Of a stretch of DNA of 64,000 bases, positions 54,509 to 62,945 are shown one piece after another (within the stretch, counting starts at the first letter, position 1; each line of letters opens with the position of its first letter). The notes under the pieces are model-generated. The model was not told the origin of the DNA. It searched no databases and was given only the letters and a program-made list of their open reading frames with translations. The stretch lies in the NCBI GenBank assembly GCA_018666775.1, contig JABIXC010000007.1, positions 1-64,000 on the forward strand, written 5' to 3'. This DNA comes from Rhodospirillales bacterium. GTDB lineage: Bacteria; Pseudomonadota; Alphaproteobacteria; SMXQ01. The position numbers were made by a program, and so were the translations under genes.

Positions 54509-55501
54509 GTGCCAAAATACTGCGTTATCGGATCAAATGCATTCTCCGGACAGGATTTAATCGATCTGCTTTTGGAAAATGCTGATGATCCTATCATCGG
54601 GGTTAGCCGGTCCGAAGAAGCCCCACCATTCATGCTGCGGTATCGACAACGCCCCGATACCACGCAATTTCAATTTCACCAGATCGATCTGAACAAGGAT
54701 ATCGATGGGTTTCTGGCCCTTCTGGACCGGGAAAAACCCACCCATATCATTAATTTTGCTGCCCAAAGTGAAGTGGCCCCGTCATGGGAACACCCCGATC
54801 ACTGGTTCCAGACCAATACCGTGGCGCTGGCCCGGTTTGTGAACCACATGCGACAACAAGATTACCTTGAACGCTACCTGCACATTTCCTCGCCCGAAGC
54901 CTATGGCAGCTGCACTGGCACCGTGACCGAAACCACCCCTGATAACCCATCCACGCCTTATGCCGCCTCCAAAGCTGCGGCTGACATGATCAATCATGTG
55001 TATCACCAGCAATATGGCTTTCCGGTCATGACGGTGCGGGGCACCAATGTTTATGGCGCCCGCCAGCAATTGTTTAAGATCATTCCACGCACGGCGATTT
55101 ACATCAAGATGGGCAAAAAATTACAGCTCCACGGCGGTGGGGTCGCGGTAAAATCCTTTATCCATGTGCGCGATATTTCCCGGGGTGAACAAGCCATTCT
55201 GAAACGGGGCACCATCGGCGAACGCTACCATCTTTCCCCCCCATCGGGCGTGAGCATCCACGATATCGTTGCCACAATATGCGAAAAAATGGGCGTTTCT
55301 TTCGAAGACAGCGTCGACATTGCGCCTGAACGCCCGGGCCAGGATGCCGCCTATATTATCAGCTCGGCCAAAGCCCATAAAACCCTGGGCTGGACCCCGG
55401 AAATTTCCCTTGAACAAGGGATTGAAGAAGTGGTGTCCTGGGTTGATCAAAATTGGGATTCGATCACCAAAGCCCCCATCGACTACATTCACAAACCTTA
55501 A
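54509..55501 (+). CDS. SDR sugar-nucleotide dehydratase/epimerase
   Basis: A 330-residue extended SDR, GTG start. The Rossmann motif is GSNAFSGQDLIDLL, unusual in lacking the third Gly at its normal place. ISSPEAYGSCTG and STPYAASKAAADMIN (YxxxK) resemble GDP-mannose or dTDP-glucose 4,6-dehydratases, with a Glu in the catalytic SxEAYG position. ERYHLSPPSGVSIHDIV near the end is substrate-binding. It starts a seven-gene plus-strand run ending at 60764. Confidence 0.82.
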   Translation: MPKYCVIGSNAFSGQDLIDLLLENADDPIIGVSRSEEAPPFMLRYRQRPDTTQFQFHQIDLNKDIDGFLALLDREKPTHIINFAAQSEVAPSWEHPDHWFQTNTVALARFVNHMRQQDYLERYLHISSPEAYGSCTGTVTETTPDNPSTPYAASKAAADMINHVYHQQYGFPVMTVRGTNVYGARQQLFKIIPRTAIYIKMGKKLQLHGGGVAVKSFIHVRDISRGEQAILKRGTIGERYHLSPPSGVSIHDIVATICEKMGVSFEDSVDIAPERPGQDAAYIISSAKAHKTLGWTPEISLEQGIEEVVSWVDQNWDSITKAPIDYIHKP

Positions 55502-55529
55502 ACAATTTACCCCTCAGGAAACCAACCCC

Positions 55530-56195
55530 ATGGCCTATATTGATTTCATTTCAAAAATCCACCAATCAACCAAACGCGATTATGTTCAGCGCGTTGTCGA
55601 ACATGACAAGGCGGAATGCGCAGAAATTGCCTGCCAATTTGAAAAGGACTATTGGGATGGAGAACGCCATGTTGGCTATGGCGGGTATCATTACGATGGT
55701 CGCTGGCGGGTGGTGGCAGAAGACATGGTTCGCCATTATGGACTGGGGCCAGACAGCAAAATTCTCGACGTTGGCTGCGGCAAAGGGTTCTTGCTCTATG
55801 AATTCACCCAGGTCATTCCGGGGTGTGAAATTGTTGGCATAGATATTTCACACCACGGAATTGAGAATGCAAAGGAAGAGGTGAAACCTTTTTTGCAAAT
55901 TGGGTCCGCAGAAAGTTTGCCCTTCGAAGAAGGCAGCTTTGATTTCGTCTTTACCATCAATACCCTTCACAACCTTTATGTTAATGAATTATGGGCAGCC
56001 CTGACCGAAATTGAACGGGTTGGTAAAGGGGATAAAAAGCACATTATCATCGAGGCCTATCGCAATGAACGTGAAAAGGTAAACCTGATGTACTGGCAAC
56101 TGACATGCCGGGCGTTTCACACCCCCCAGGAATGGGAATGGTTATTCCAGAAAACCGGTTACAGTGGCGATTATTCATACATAACCTTCGAATAA
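55530..56195 (+). CDS. Class I SAM-dependent methyltransferase
   Basis: A 221-residue methyltransferase starting MAYIDFISKIHQSTKRDY. SAM motif I is ILDVGCGKGFLLYEF, then GIDISHHGIENAKEEV and FDFVFTINTLHNLYV. The frame is open far upstream into the SDR gene, but the ATG at 55530 is 28 bases past that stop. It may O-, N- or C-methylate the sugar nucleotide of the preceding dehydratase. It is followed after seven bases by the SIS isomerase. Confidence 0.85.
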   Translation: MAYIDFISKIHQSTKRDYVQRVVEHDKAECAEIACQFEKDYWDGERHVGYGGYHYDGRWRVVAEDMVRHYGLGPDSKILDVGCGKGFLLYEFTQVIPGCEIVGIDISHHGIENAKEEVKPFLQIGSAESLPFEEGSFDFVFTINTLHNLYVNELWAALTEIERVGKGDKKHIIIEAYRNEREKVNLMYWQLTCRAFHTPQEWEWLFQKTGYSGDYSYITFE

Positions 56196-56211
56196 ACTGG
56201 ACGTGTCTACA

Positions 56212-56796
56212 ATGTCACATGGCAAAACATATCTTGATGAAGTCGCACAAATAGCCAATGCGATTGACCCCGGTGAAATCGATGCCCTGGCCCAGGACCT
56301 TGTGGCTTTACGCGTGGCAGGCGGGCGCCTGTTCGTGCTTGGGGTTGGCGGCAGCGCTGCAAATGCCAGCCACGCCGTAAATGATTTTCGAAAACTCTGT
56401 GGCATTGAGACCTATGCGCCAACAGATAATGTGTCCGAACTGACCGCGCGCACCAATGATGATGGATGGGAAACTGTCTTTTCAGAATGGCTTAAAACCA
56501 GCCGTGCCGGGGATCAGGATGCACTTTTTATTCTATCTGTGGGCGGCGGCAACCTAGAAATGAATGTCAGCCCCAATTTGGTTTCAGCCATTAAGCTGGC
56601 GAAATCCAGAAATCTCAAGGTTTATGGGGTTGTCGGGCGCGATGGCGGCTATGCAAAACATGCCGGAGACCGGGTTATTGTTATCCCCACTGTTGCCCCG
56701 GATCGTGTCACTCCACATGCAGAGGCATTCCAGGCCGTCATATGGCATTCTCTTGTCTGCCATCCCGATCTGCAAATTCAGGAAACAAAATGGTAA
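56212..56796 (+). CDS. SIS-domain phosphosugar isomerase, GmhA-like
   Basis: A 194-residue SIS-domain protein. FVLGVGGSAANASHAVNDFR is the GmhA-type phosphate loop, followed by ILSVGGGNLEMNVSPNLVSA and VTPHAEAFQAVIWHSLVC. GmhA converts sedoheptulose 7-phosphate to manno-heptose 7-phosphate. By eye, E. coli GmhA His61 and His180 have counterparts here, but Glu65 aligns with Asp and Gln172 with Glu, so substrate or metal may differ. A GTG at 56203 is an alternative start. The transaldolase gene follows. Confidence 0.83.
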   Translation: MSHGKTYLDEVAQIANAIDPGEIDALAQDLVALRVAGGRLFVLGVGGSAANASHAVNDFRKLCGIETYAPTDNVSELTARTNDDGWETVFSEWLKTSRAGDQDALFILSVGGGNLEMNVSPNLVSAIKLAKSRNLKVYGVVGRDGGYAKHAGDRVIVIPTVAPDRVTPHAEAFQAVIWHSLVCHPDLQIQETKW

Positions 56797-56850
56797 CTGG
56801 ATCACGCCGGAACGTTCATAACAGGTAAGAAAAATAGGAATCTTATAATC

Positions 56851-57588
56851 ATGACAACGGTCTCTCATCTTAAAGTAAAGATATTCGCTGACGGTGCTGA
56901 TTTTGATGGCATGGTGAAAATGTATGAAAACCCTTTGATCAAGGGGTTCACCACCAACCCCACCTTGATGAAGGCAGCAGGCGTTTCGGATTACGTAACG
57001 TTTGCCCGTCGCGTTCTGAAAGCCATTCCCGATCGACCTGTTTCATTTGAAGTGTTTGCAGACGAACCAGATGAAATGAAACGCCAAGCCACTGAAATTG
57101 CATCATGGGGAAAAAACGTCAACGTAAAAATTCCCATAACAACAACCAAGGGGGAACTCTTGGCCCCTCTCGTCGGGGAACTTTCAGCAAGTGGCATTGC
57201 CGTCAATGTGACGGCTGTTTTCACACTGGAACAGGTGCAAGCCATTGCCGATGTCCTTAACCCGGAAGTTTTTGCCATCGTTTCCATTTTCGCAGGGCGC
57301 ATCGCCGATTCCGGGATTGATCCGGTTCCCCTGATGGCCAGTGCGGCCAAAATGCTTGAACGCCACCCGAAAGCAGACCTTCTTTGGGCCAGCCCCCGTG
57401 AAATTCTTAATATCTTGCAGGCAGATCAGACCGGGTGCGGGATTATCACGGTCACCAACGATCTTCTCAAAAAACTGCCCCTAGTTGGCAAAGATCAAGA
57501 CGAATATTCTCTGGAAACGGTTCAGATGTTTTACAATGACGCCACGAAGGCCGACTATAAAATTCAACTTCCTGATGCATCTCACTAA
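56851..57588 (+). CDS. Transaldolase family protein
   Basis: A 245-residue short transaldolase. IFADGADFDGMVKMYENPLI, GFTTNPTLMKAAGV and VNVKIPITTTKGEL with the Schiff-base Lys are family motifs, then GIAVNVTAVFTLEQV and IVSIFAGRIADSGIDP. Its length fits the TalA/fructose-6-phosphate-aldolase-like group. It moves a three-carbon dihydroxyacetone unit, so with the transketolase and the SIS isomerase it could build sedoheptulose 7-phosphate or a related ketose. Located inside the locus beside the isomerase. Confidence 0.9.
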   Translation: MTTVSHLKVKIFADGADFDGMVKMYENPLIKGFTTNPTLMKAAGVSDYVTFARRVLKAIPDRPVSFEVFADEPDEMKRQATEIASWGKNVNVKIPITTTKGELLAPLVGELSASGIAVNVTAVFTLEQVQAIADVLNPEVFAIVSIFAGRIADSGIDPVPLMASAAKMLERHPKADLLWASPREILNILQADQTGCGIITVTNDLLKKLPLVGKDQDEYSLETVQMFYNDATKADYKIQLPDASH

Positions 57589-57670
57589 TTATTATCAGAC
57601 AGTAATCTAAGCCGATCTGGATGCTTTCAGACACCGAGTACCATCATTTAAAAAACAGGACCAAACTTAC

Positions 57671-58690
57671 ATGGCAAAAAGTGCGCGCGCAGTCGTAACA
57701 GGGGGGGCTGGCTTCATTGGCTCTCACATGGTCGATCTGCTGCTCGACCGTGGCTTTCAGGTTCATATCATCGATAACCTGACCGGGGGCCGTCCACAGA
57801 ACATTGCCCATCACAGTTCAAACCCCGATGTCACCTTTTCCGAATTCGATATCCGGGATGTTGCTCTGGATGATCCGGCATTTGAAGACGTGCGTTATGT
57901 GTTTCACTTTGCAGGCATTGGCGACATTGTCCCATCCATCGAACAGCCTCTGGAATACTTGTCTACCAATGTGCAGGGAACCGCGCGCATGCTGGAATGT
58001 GCCCGGGCAGCCAACCATGGCAAAGGGGTTGAGAAATTTGTCTATGCCGCATCGTCATCCTGCTATGGCCTGGCCGATACCCCAACCACGGAAACCAACC
58101 CGATTAATCCCCAATACCCTTATGCCTTGAGCAAATACCTGGGCGAAGAAACGGTGATGCACTGGAACAAGGTTTATGGATTGCCGGTAAATTCGGTCCG
58201 CATCTTCAACGCCTATGGCATTCGGTCTCGCACCACCGGTGCCTATGGGGCGGTGTTTGGCGTGTTTTTACGCCAAAAGCTCGCGGAAAAGCCCTTTACC
58301 GTGGTCGGCGATGGCACACAGACCCGCGATTTCATTTATGTAACCGATGTTGCCCGTGGTTTTATGGCCGCTGCCGAAACCGATATTATCGGAGAAGCCT
58401 TTAATGTTGGTGCTGGAAACCCCCAATCGGTGAACCGGTTGGTCGAACTTCTTGGTGGCGATGTAACCTATATTCCCAAACGCCCGGGAGAGCCCGATTG
58501 CACCTATGCCGATATCACCAAAATCAGCACACGCCTTGGCTGGCAGCCGGAAATCTCGTTTGAAGAAGGGGTCCAGCGCATCGTCGATCAAATTGAACAC
58601 TGGCGAGAAGCGCCGCTGTGGGATTCTGAAAACATTGCCGCAGCCACCGGGTCGTGGTTCAAATATCTGGGCAAGCCCCAAGACAGCTAG
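57671..58690 (+). CDS. SDR UDP-sugar 4-epimerase-like
   Basis: A 339-residue extended SDR of the GalE/WbpP type. VVTGGAGFIGSHMVDLLLDR is the NAD motif, YAASSSCYGLADTP and YPYALSKYLGEE (YxxxK) the catalytic segment, and RIFNAYGIRSRTTGAYGAVF the substrate loop. PPEGVQRIVDQIEHW-type ending is a helix. It could provide a C4-epimerised or dehydrated sugar for the same glycan. The following 98 bases contain a short tandem repeat. Confidence 0.85.
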   Translation: MAKSARAVVTGGAGFIGSHMVDLLLDRGFQVHIIDNLTGGRPQNIAHHSSNPDVTFSEFDIRDVALDDPAFEDVRYVFHFAGIGDIVPSIEQPLEYLSTNVQGTARMLECARAANHGKGVEKFVYAASSSCYGLADTPTTETNPINPQYPYALSKYLGEETVMHWNKVYGLPVNSVRIFNAYGIRSRTTGAYGAVFGVFLRQKLAEKPFTVVGDGTQTRDFIYVTDVARGFMAAAETDIIGEAFNVGAGNPQSVNRLVELLGGDVTYIPKRPGEPDCTYADITKISTRLGWQPEISFEEGVQRIVDQIEHWREAPLWDSENIAAATGSWFKYLGKPQDS

Positions 58691-58735
58691 ACGGATCATG
58701 GCCCCCATTTACGGCACCATGGCGAACATGCTATT

Positions 58736-58760
58736 TGGACATAAGGGACATAAGGGACAT
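58736..58760. repeat. Short tandem repeat before the next SDR gene
   Basis: GGACATAAG is repeated, giving GGACATAA-GGGACATAA-GGGACAT, about 2.7 copies of a nine-base unit. It lies 29 bases before the ATG of the SDR gene at 58789 and could change length by slippage. Confidence 0.6.
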
Positions 58761-58788
58761 TACTGCCAGTAAGGCCAAAGGGGGCTTA

Positions 58789-59679
58789 ATGCTCACACAC
58801 GGAAATCCTGATGCCAGACCACCGGAGCGCGTTGTTATGCTTGGTGCCAATGGCTTCATTGCCCAAAATTTGGCGCAGCGCCTTGAGCGTGATGGCATTG
58901 CCTTTCAGGCCATTGGGTCCCGGGATATTGACCTTTCCGGAAAAGGTGCCCACGAACAGCTTGGCCAATTATTGGCCCCGGGTGATACGCTTGTGATCCT
59001 CAGTGCCATCACCCCCGATAAAGGAAGAGATATATCGACCTTCATGCGCAATATGGCCATCGGGGAAACGATTTTCCGGGCGCTGGGCGAACAGCCCGTC
59101 GCGCATGTGGTCTATATCAGTTCCGATGCGGTTTACCCTTTTACCGATGATCCCGTGAACGAAGACAGCCCTGCCGCACCAACCGACCTGTACAGCGCCA
59201 TGCACCGGGCACGAGAGATCATGATTGCATCGTCCACCGATGCCCCCTGTGCAATATTGCGGCCCACCATGGTTTTCGGGCCAGGAGACACCCACAATTC
59301 CTATGGGCCAAACCGGTTTCACAGGCAAGCCACATCGGAGGCCCGGATCACCCTGGGCGGGGATGGCGAAGAAACCCGCGATCATATCTTTGTTGAAGAT
59401 GTGGCAGACCTGATCACCCGGGTTATCCAGCATCGTTCTCATGGCATCCTTAACCTTGTGACGGGCAATTCACTTGCCTTTATTGATCTTGCTAAAATGA
59501 TCAAAGGTCTTATCACCCCGCCTCCTGAGATAGCGCACACCCCACGCCCCCTGCCCATAACCCACCGCCATTTTGATGCCGGGGCCATTCGTGCGGCCTT
59601 TCCCGATTTTAAAGTCACGCCAATGGAAGATGCCCTGGCACGAACCATTGCGGGAAAAACCACAGACCCCCAAGGATGA
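58789..59679 (+). CDS. SDR sugar-nucleotide reductase/epimerase-like
   Basis: A 296-residue protein. VVMLGANGFIAQNLAQRLE is the Rossmann motif, YISSDAVYPFTDDPV and DLYSAMHRAREIM hold the catalytic YxxxR in place of the usual YxxxK. The start ATG has AGGGGG upstream; the longer frame from 58654 overlaps the previous gene. It resembles RmlD-type SDRs. The Lys-to-Arg change could alter or abolish catalysis. It overlaps the GT2 gene by ATGA. Confidence 0.78.
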   Translation: MLTHGNPDARPPERVVMLGANGFIAQNLAQRLERDGIAFQAIGSRDIDLSGKGAHEQLGQLLAPGDTLVILSAITPDKGRDISTFMRNMAIGETIFRALGEQPVAHVVYISSDAVYPFTDDPVNEDSPAAPTDLYSAMHRAREIMIASSTDAPCAILRPTMVFGPGDTHNSYGPNRFHRQATSEARITLGGDGEETRDHIFVEDVADLITRVIQHRSHGILNLVTGNSLAFIDLAKMIKGLITPPPEIAHTPRPLPITHRHFDAGAIRAAFPDFKVTPMEDALARTIAGKTTDPQG

Positions 59680-60764
59680 CCGCGCCCATTGATCCTGTTG
59701 AAGATGCCGCCAGCCGGCTTGGGGTGTTTCTCGCCAATCGGAACCATGCCCCTTTTCTGGCCGCATCCATTGAGGGCCTTTTAAACCAGACCGTCACCCC
59801 TGCAGAAATTCAAATCGTTGATGATGCATCCACCGATGAAAGCCGCGACATCATCTCGCGATATGCAGCAAAACATTCCATCATCAAGCCGGTTTTCCTG
59901 CCAGAAAACAGGGGGGTTGTTGCAAATATGGTGCGTTTCGTTGCGGACAGCGATGCTGAATATGTTTACTTCGCGGCCTCCGACGATGTCACCATGCCCA
60001 ATCTTCTTGAAGAAAGCCTTCGCCTGCTCATCCACCACCCGGAAGCCGGGCTGTGTTCCTCCCTGTGTCGTCTGATGGATGAAGATGGCCATGATCTTGG
60101 GCCTTACAAAAGTTTTATCCCACCATCTGAACTGGGCTATATCCCACCAAACCGCGTGGCGCAGCTGCTTATGAATTTTGATACCTGGATGATTGGCAAC
60201 GCAACGGTGTACCGGAACAAGGCGCTGCGATCCATCGGCAACTTTGACACGTCACTTCATGGGTTTACCGATGGCTTCGCATCCCGTGCCATCGCCCTTG
60301 GCTCAGGGGCGGTCTTTGTTGAAAAAGAACTGTCTTATTGGCGCAAGATGAATTCTGGACAAGCCGCCATCACCAATACAGAACCGGCCCTTGTTCATCA
60401 TGTGGCGGCCAAGGCCCTTCAGCTGATGTCCACGACCCAAGCCGACCGGTTCCCCCAGGCTTATGGCAAGGTATGGAAAAACCGCTGGATATATGGCGCA
60501 CTGACCAGCTGTCTGCGGGGCACACCTGAAAACCCATGGCCGGCAATCGAAGCGATTTTGTCACCTGCGTATTCTATGGATGCTCTGGCTATTTCTCTTT
60601 GTCGGAACCTTGGCGAGCTTGGCCGTATGGCATTCGAGCTCTACCTCATATTTCGGCTCAGGGCCAAAGACCTGATGATGTGTCTTAGCCCGACTAAGAT
60701 AAACAGTCTGGTCAGGCGAAAAATCATTGCCCTGAAAAATCCGGGGAACCGACCGCACGGTTAA
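59676..60764 (+). CDS. GT2 family glycosyltransferase
   Basis: A 362-residue glycosyltransferase. GVFLANRNHAPFLAASIEGL, EIQIVDDASTDESRDI and YVYFAASDDVTMPNLLEESL mark the GT-A fold, with the DxD-like SDD motif. No membrane segment is obvious. It would add a sugar to the lipid-linked repeat unit in the cytoplasm. It is translationally coupled to the SDR and is last in the plus-strand run; the next gene is convergent, ten bases away. Confidence 0.88.
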   Translation: MTAPIDPVEDAASRLGVFLANRNHAPFLAASIEGLLNQTVTPAEIQIVDDASTDESRDIISRYAAKHSIIKPVFLPENRGVVANMVRFVADSDAEYVYFAASDDVTMPNLLEESLRLLIHHPEAGLCSSLCRLMDEDGHDLGPYKSFIPPSELGYIPPNRVAQLLMNFDTWMIGNATVYRNKALRSIGNFDTSLHGFTDGFASRAIALGSGAVFVEKELSYWRKMNSGQAAITNTEPALVHHVAAKALQLMSTTQADRFPQAYGKVWKNRWIYGALTSCLRGTPENPWPAIEAILSPAYSMDALAISLCRNLGELGRMAFELYLIFRLRAKDLMMCLSPTKINSLVRRKIIALKNPGNRPHG

Positions 60765-60774
60765 ATCGACCAGC

Positions 60775-61941
60775 CTATGCAGGCCAGATCGATGGATAAA
60801 GATAGGTTCCAGGGCTTTGTTCAAGGCGCGGCGCAAGGGTGGCAATGGCGCCGGCCAGAAGGGGTGCAAAAATAATCGCATCTTCTGGCACTTGCGAAGG
60901 TGCAATGATGGGAATGCCATCGATCTTGCGCCCGACCCGATCAACATCTTCATCGACAAAGAATTTTACCCGATCTTCAGTCGCCCCCCCAAGCGCCCCG
61001 TACAGCCATTGGCTGGCAATGGATGACCCAAACAGGCCAAACACTGGCTCGGTGCTGGCATCCAAGGCCCCATCAAGCAATGACTTCAGCCATGTCACGG
61101 CGTTTTCGGCCAGTTTTTCTCCGCCCTTTGCCCCAGATGGGAAAGCTTCTGTTTTCCCAAGCCCCCCCAACAACGTCAGCTCCTTTGACAGAACCTGATC
61201 AGACACCATCTCAATGCCCATTCCGGAACGAACCGCCGCATAATGCAGCGTCTCTTTTGTAAAATGTGTCAGATGATCGGCGATCACCAAATCAAACGGC
61301 GATGCCGCAACATTGGGCACTTCCACCAAAATGCAGCCATCGGGGTGCATTAACGCCATAACATCGGCCAAAGTCGCAACAGGCATTGGCACATGTTCCA
61401 GCACATGGATCACCGTTGCCAGATGATAGCGTTCAGAAATGGCAGATAAATCCCCCGTGTGCAGGCTTTGGAAGCCAGAGATTTGGCTGAGGGCATCAAG
61501 CACCTTGTCGGATAATTCGTGGCCATCCAGTGTCCAACCGGGCAGCGCTTTGCCAAAGTTTTTCAGGGCCACCCCATTGCCACAACCGATATCAATCATT
61601 GCACCATGATCGGGACGATCAGGAACGTTTTGAAGAAAGCAATCGACCAAATGGTCTGAACGGGGCCGGGCCACACCATCGGTCTGAAAGACTTTTTGTT
61701 CGCCCCCAGCCGCTTGATGATAAATTTCATAATTGGCATAGATGCGGTCAACTTCATCCATCCATTTTTGATCTGGAATTTTCTGGATGGTGTAGCAGGC
61801 TTGGCAGACTGCCAAAAGCCCCCCTGCTGGCCACGGCCGACAATCCGACGTTACCCGCGAGAGCGTTTCAAAGCCATCAACAACAGCAAGCCGGTCTTCA
61901 ATGCAGATCAGGCAATTATGAGATTTTAGTTCTTTGGGCAT
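60775..61941 (-). CDS. C-methyltransferase-like SAM enzyme with zinc-binding N-terminus
   Basis: A 388-residue three-part protein. Residues 8-50 have Cys pairs (NCLICIEDR and AVCQACYTIQK) that probably bind zinc. A class I methyltransferase domain has motif I MIDIGCGNGVALKNFGKA and VIHVLEHVP. A C-terminal Rossmann-like domain (FGLFGSSIASQWLYGALGG) follows. This is the architecture of sugar C-methyltransferases such as TylCIII and of related capsule methyltransferases. It probably acts on a keto-sugar nucleotide made by the SDR enzymes. Confidence 0.8.
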   Translation of the reverse strand: MPKELKSHNCLICIEDRLAVVDGFETLSRVTSDCRPWPAGGLLAVCQACYTIQKIPDQKWMDEVDRIYANYEIYHQAAGGEQKVFQTDGVARPRSDHLVDCFLQNVPDRPDHGAMIDIGCGNGVALKNFGKALPGWTLDGHELSDKVLDALSQISGFQSLHTGDLSAISERYHLATVIHVLEHVPMPVATLADVMALMHPDGCILVEVPNVAASPFDLVIADHLTHFTKETLHYAAVRSGMGIEMVSDQVLSKELTLLGGLGKTEAFPSGAKGGEKLAENAVTWLKSLLDGALDASTEPVFGLFGSSIASQWLYGALGGATEDRVKFFVDEDVDRVGRKIDGIPIIAPSQVPEDAIIFAPLLAGAIATLAPRLEQSPGTYLYPSIWPA

Positions 61942-62037
61942 TGTTACCGATCACCCTACCTTCATTATTCCCACTGACCAACAACAGTATTCGCGGTTAT
62001 TGGTAGAAACAGAATAAGGGCCTTAAACAACTGAAAG

Positions 62038-62067
62038 ATTAATTGATATTGAAAATTAATTGATATT
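62038..62067. repeat. 13-bp direct repeat
   Basis: ATTAATTGATATT occurs at 62038-62050 and 62055-62067, separated by four bases, in the AT-rich 144-base gap between two minus-strand methyltransferase genes. It may be a regulator site or a relic of slippage. The gap otherwise should contain the promoter of the 60775-61941 gene. Confidence 0.6.
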
Positions 62068-62085
62068 TAAAAAGGTCAACCAGAT

Positions 62086-62922
62086 TTATATAATTCGTTT
62101 GACCTTGAGACCAAGCCCCTTGCCCTTAAATTTTGGATCATGGCCAAGCATGTCAGCATCAGGTTCGCGTCCCTTCCACTTGATATCTGAATAAAGTCCC
62201 TGTTGCGGGATCACATCACAGGTGGAGCCTTCTTTTTTAGAAGCAATAAATATGACGCCATAGATACCATCATCCAAACCACCTAGGCTAACCCGCGTCA
62301 ATGCACCCGGGACATAATCACTAACAACCCATTTACCCTCATAAATACTTTCTGAGCGGTAGCAAAATACCTCACAAACTTTCACGTCATAATTGTTCGC
62401 ATGGTAATAGTCCCAAAATAAGGTCGGGGAAAACATGTACATACCGTGATCAATATGATTGGAACTTGGCGCAATATGAATAATGCGCCCCCCCACCTTT
62501 AACATGCGATGAATATTGGCAAACACGTTCGGAAGGTGGAAAACATGCTCTATGGTTCCCCCGTCAAAAATGACATCCCATGAATCACAAAGCTCCTCAG
62601 GCGTTTTCGGCTGATTAAGATCAAAGATATGATCCGCATTTTCATATTCGGATGCATCCATCGACCGAGACTCATGAAAGCCCAGTGCTGAAAATAAATA
62701 TTCATCAGTGATGAAATTTCCCGCTGCGAAATCTGGCTTGGGTGAGATGACAGGGATATCTTTCGGAACATTCACAGACCGATCGAATTCAGAAAAAATG
62801 CCGCCAAGGTCACCCGCAGTAACGAAGACATCCTGCTTGCCAAGCGTAAGAAGCCTTCCTTCAAAGGATTGCTCCACCGATTCCTGGAGGAAAACTCTAA
62901 CTGCACTTGGATTAATGCCCAT
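62086..62922 (-). CDS. Methyltransferase-like protein of surface-glycan locus
   Basis: A 278-residue protein. LLTLGKQDVFVTAGDLGG stands where SAM motif I is expected but lacks the G-x-G-x-G pattern. IFDLNQPKTPEEL, DVIFDGGTIEHVFHLPNVF and RMLKVGGRIIHIAPSSNHID resemble the later strands of Methyltransf_11-type enzymes. It is either a divergent or an inactive methyltransferase. It lies 23 bases downstream of the gene at 62946 and forms an operon with it. Confidence 0.62.
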   Translation of the reverse strand: MGINPSAVRVFLQESVEQSFEGRLLTLGKQDVFVTAGDLGGIFSEFDRSVNVPKDIPVISPKPDFAAGNFITDEYLFSALGFHESRSMDASEYENADHIFDLNQPKTPEELCDSWDVIFDGGTIEHVFHLPNVFANIHRMLKVGGRIIHIAPSSNHIDHGMYMFSPTLFWDYYHANNYDVKVCEVFCYRSESIYEGKWVVSDYVPGALTRVSLGGLDDGIYGVIFIASKKEGSTCDVIPQQGLYSDIKWKGREPDADMLGHDPKFKGKGLGLKVKRII

Positions 62923-62945
62923 AAAAAGTCCTTAATATTCTGAAA

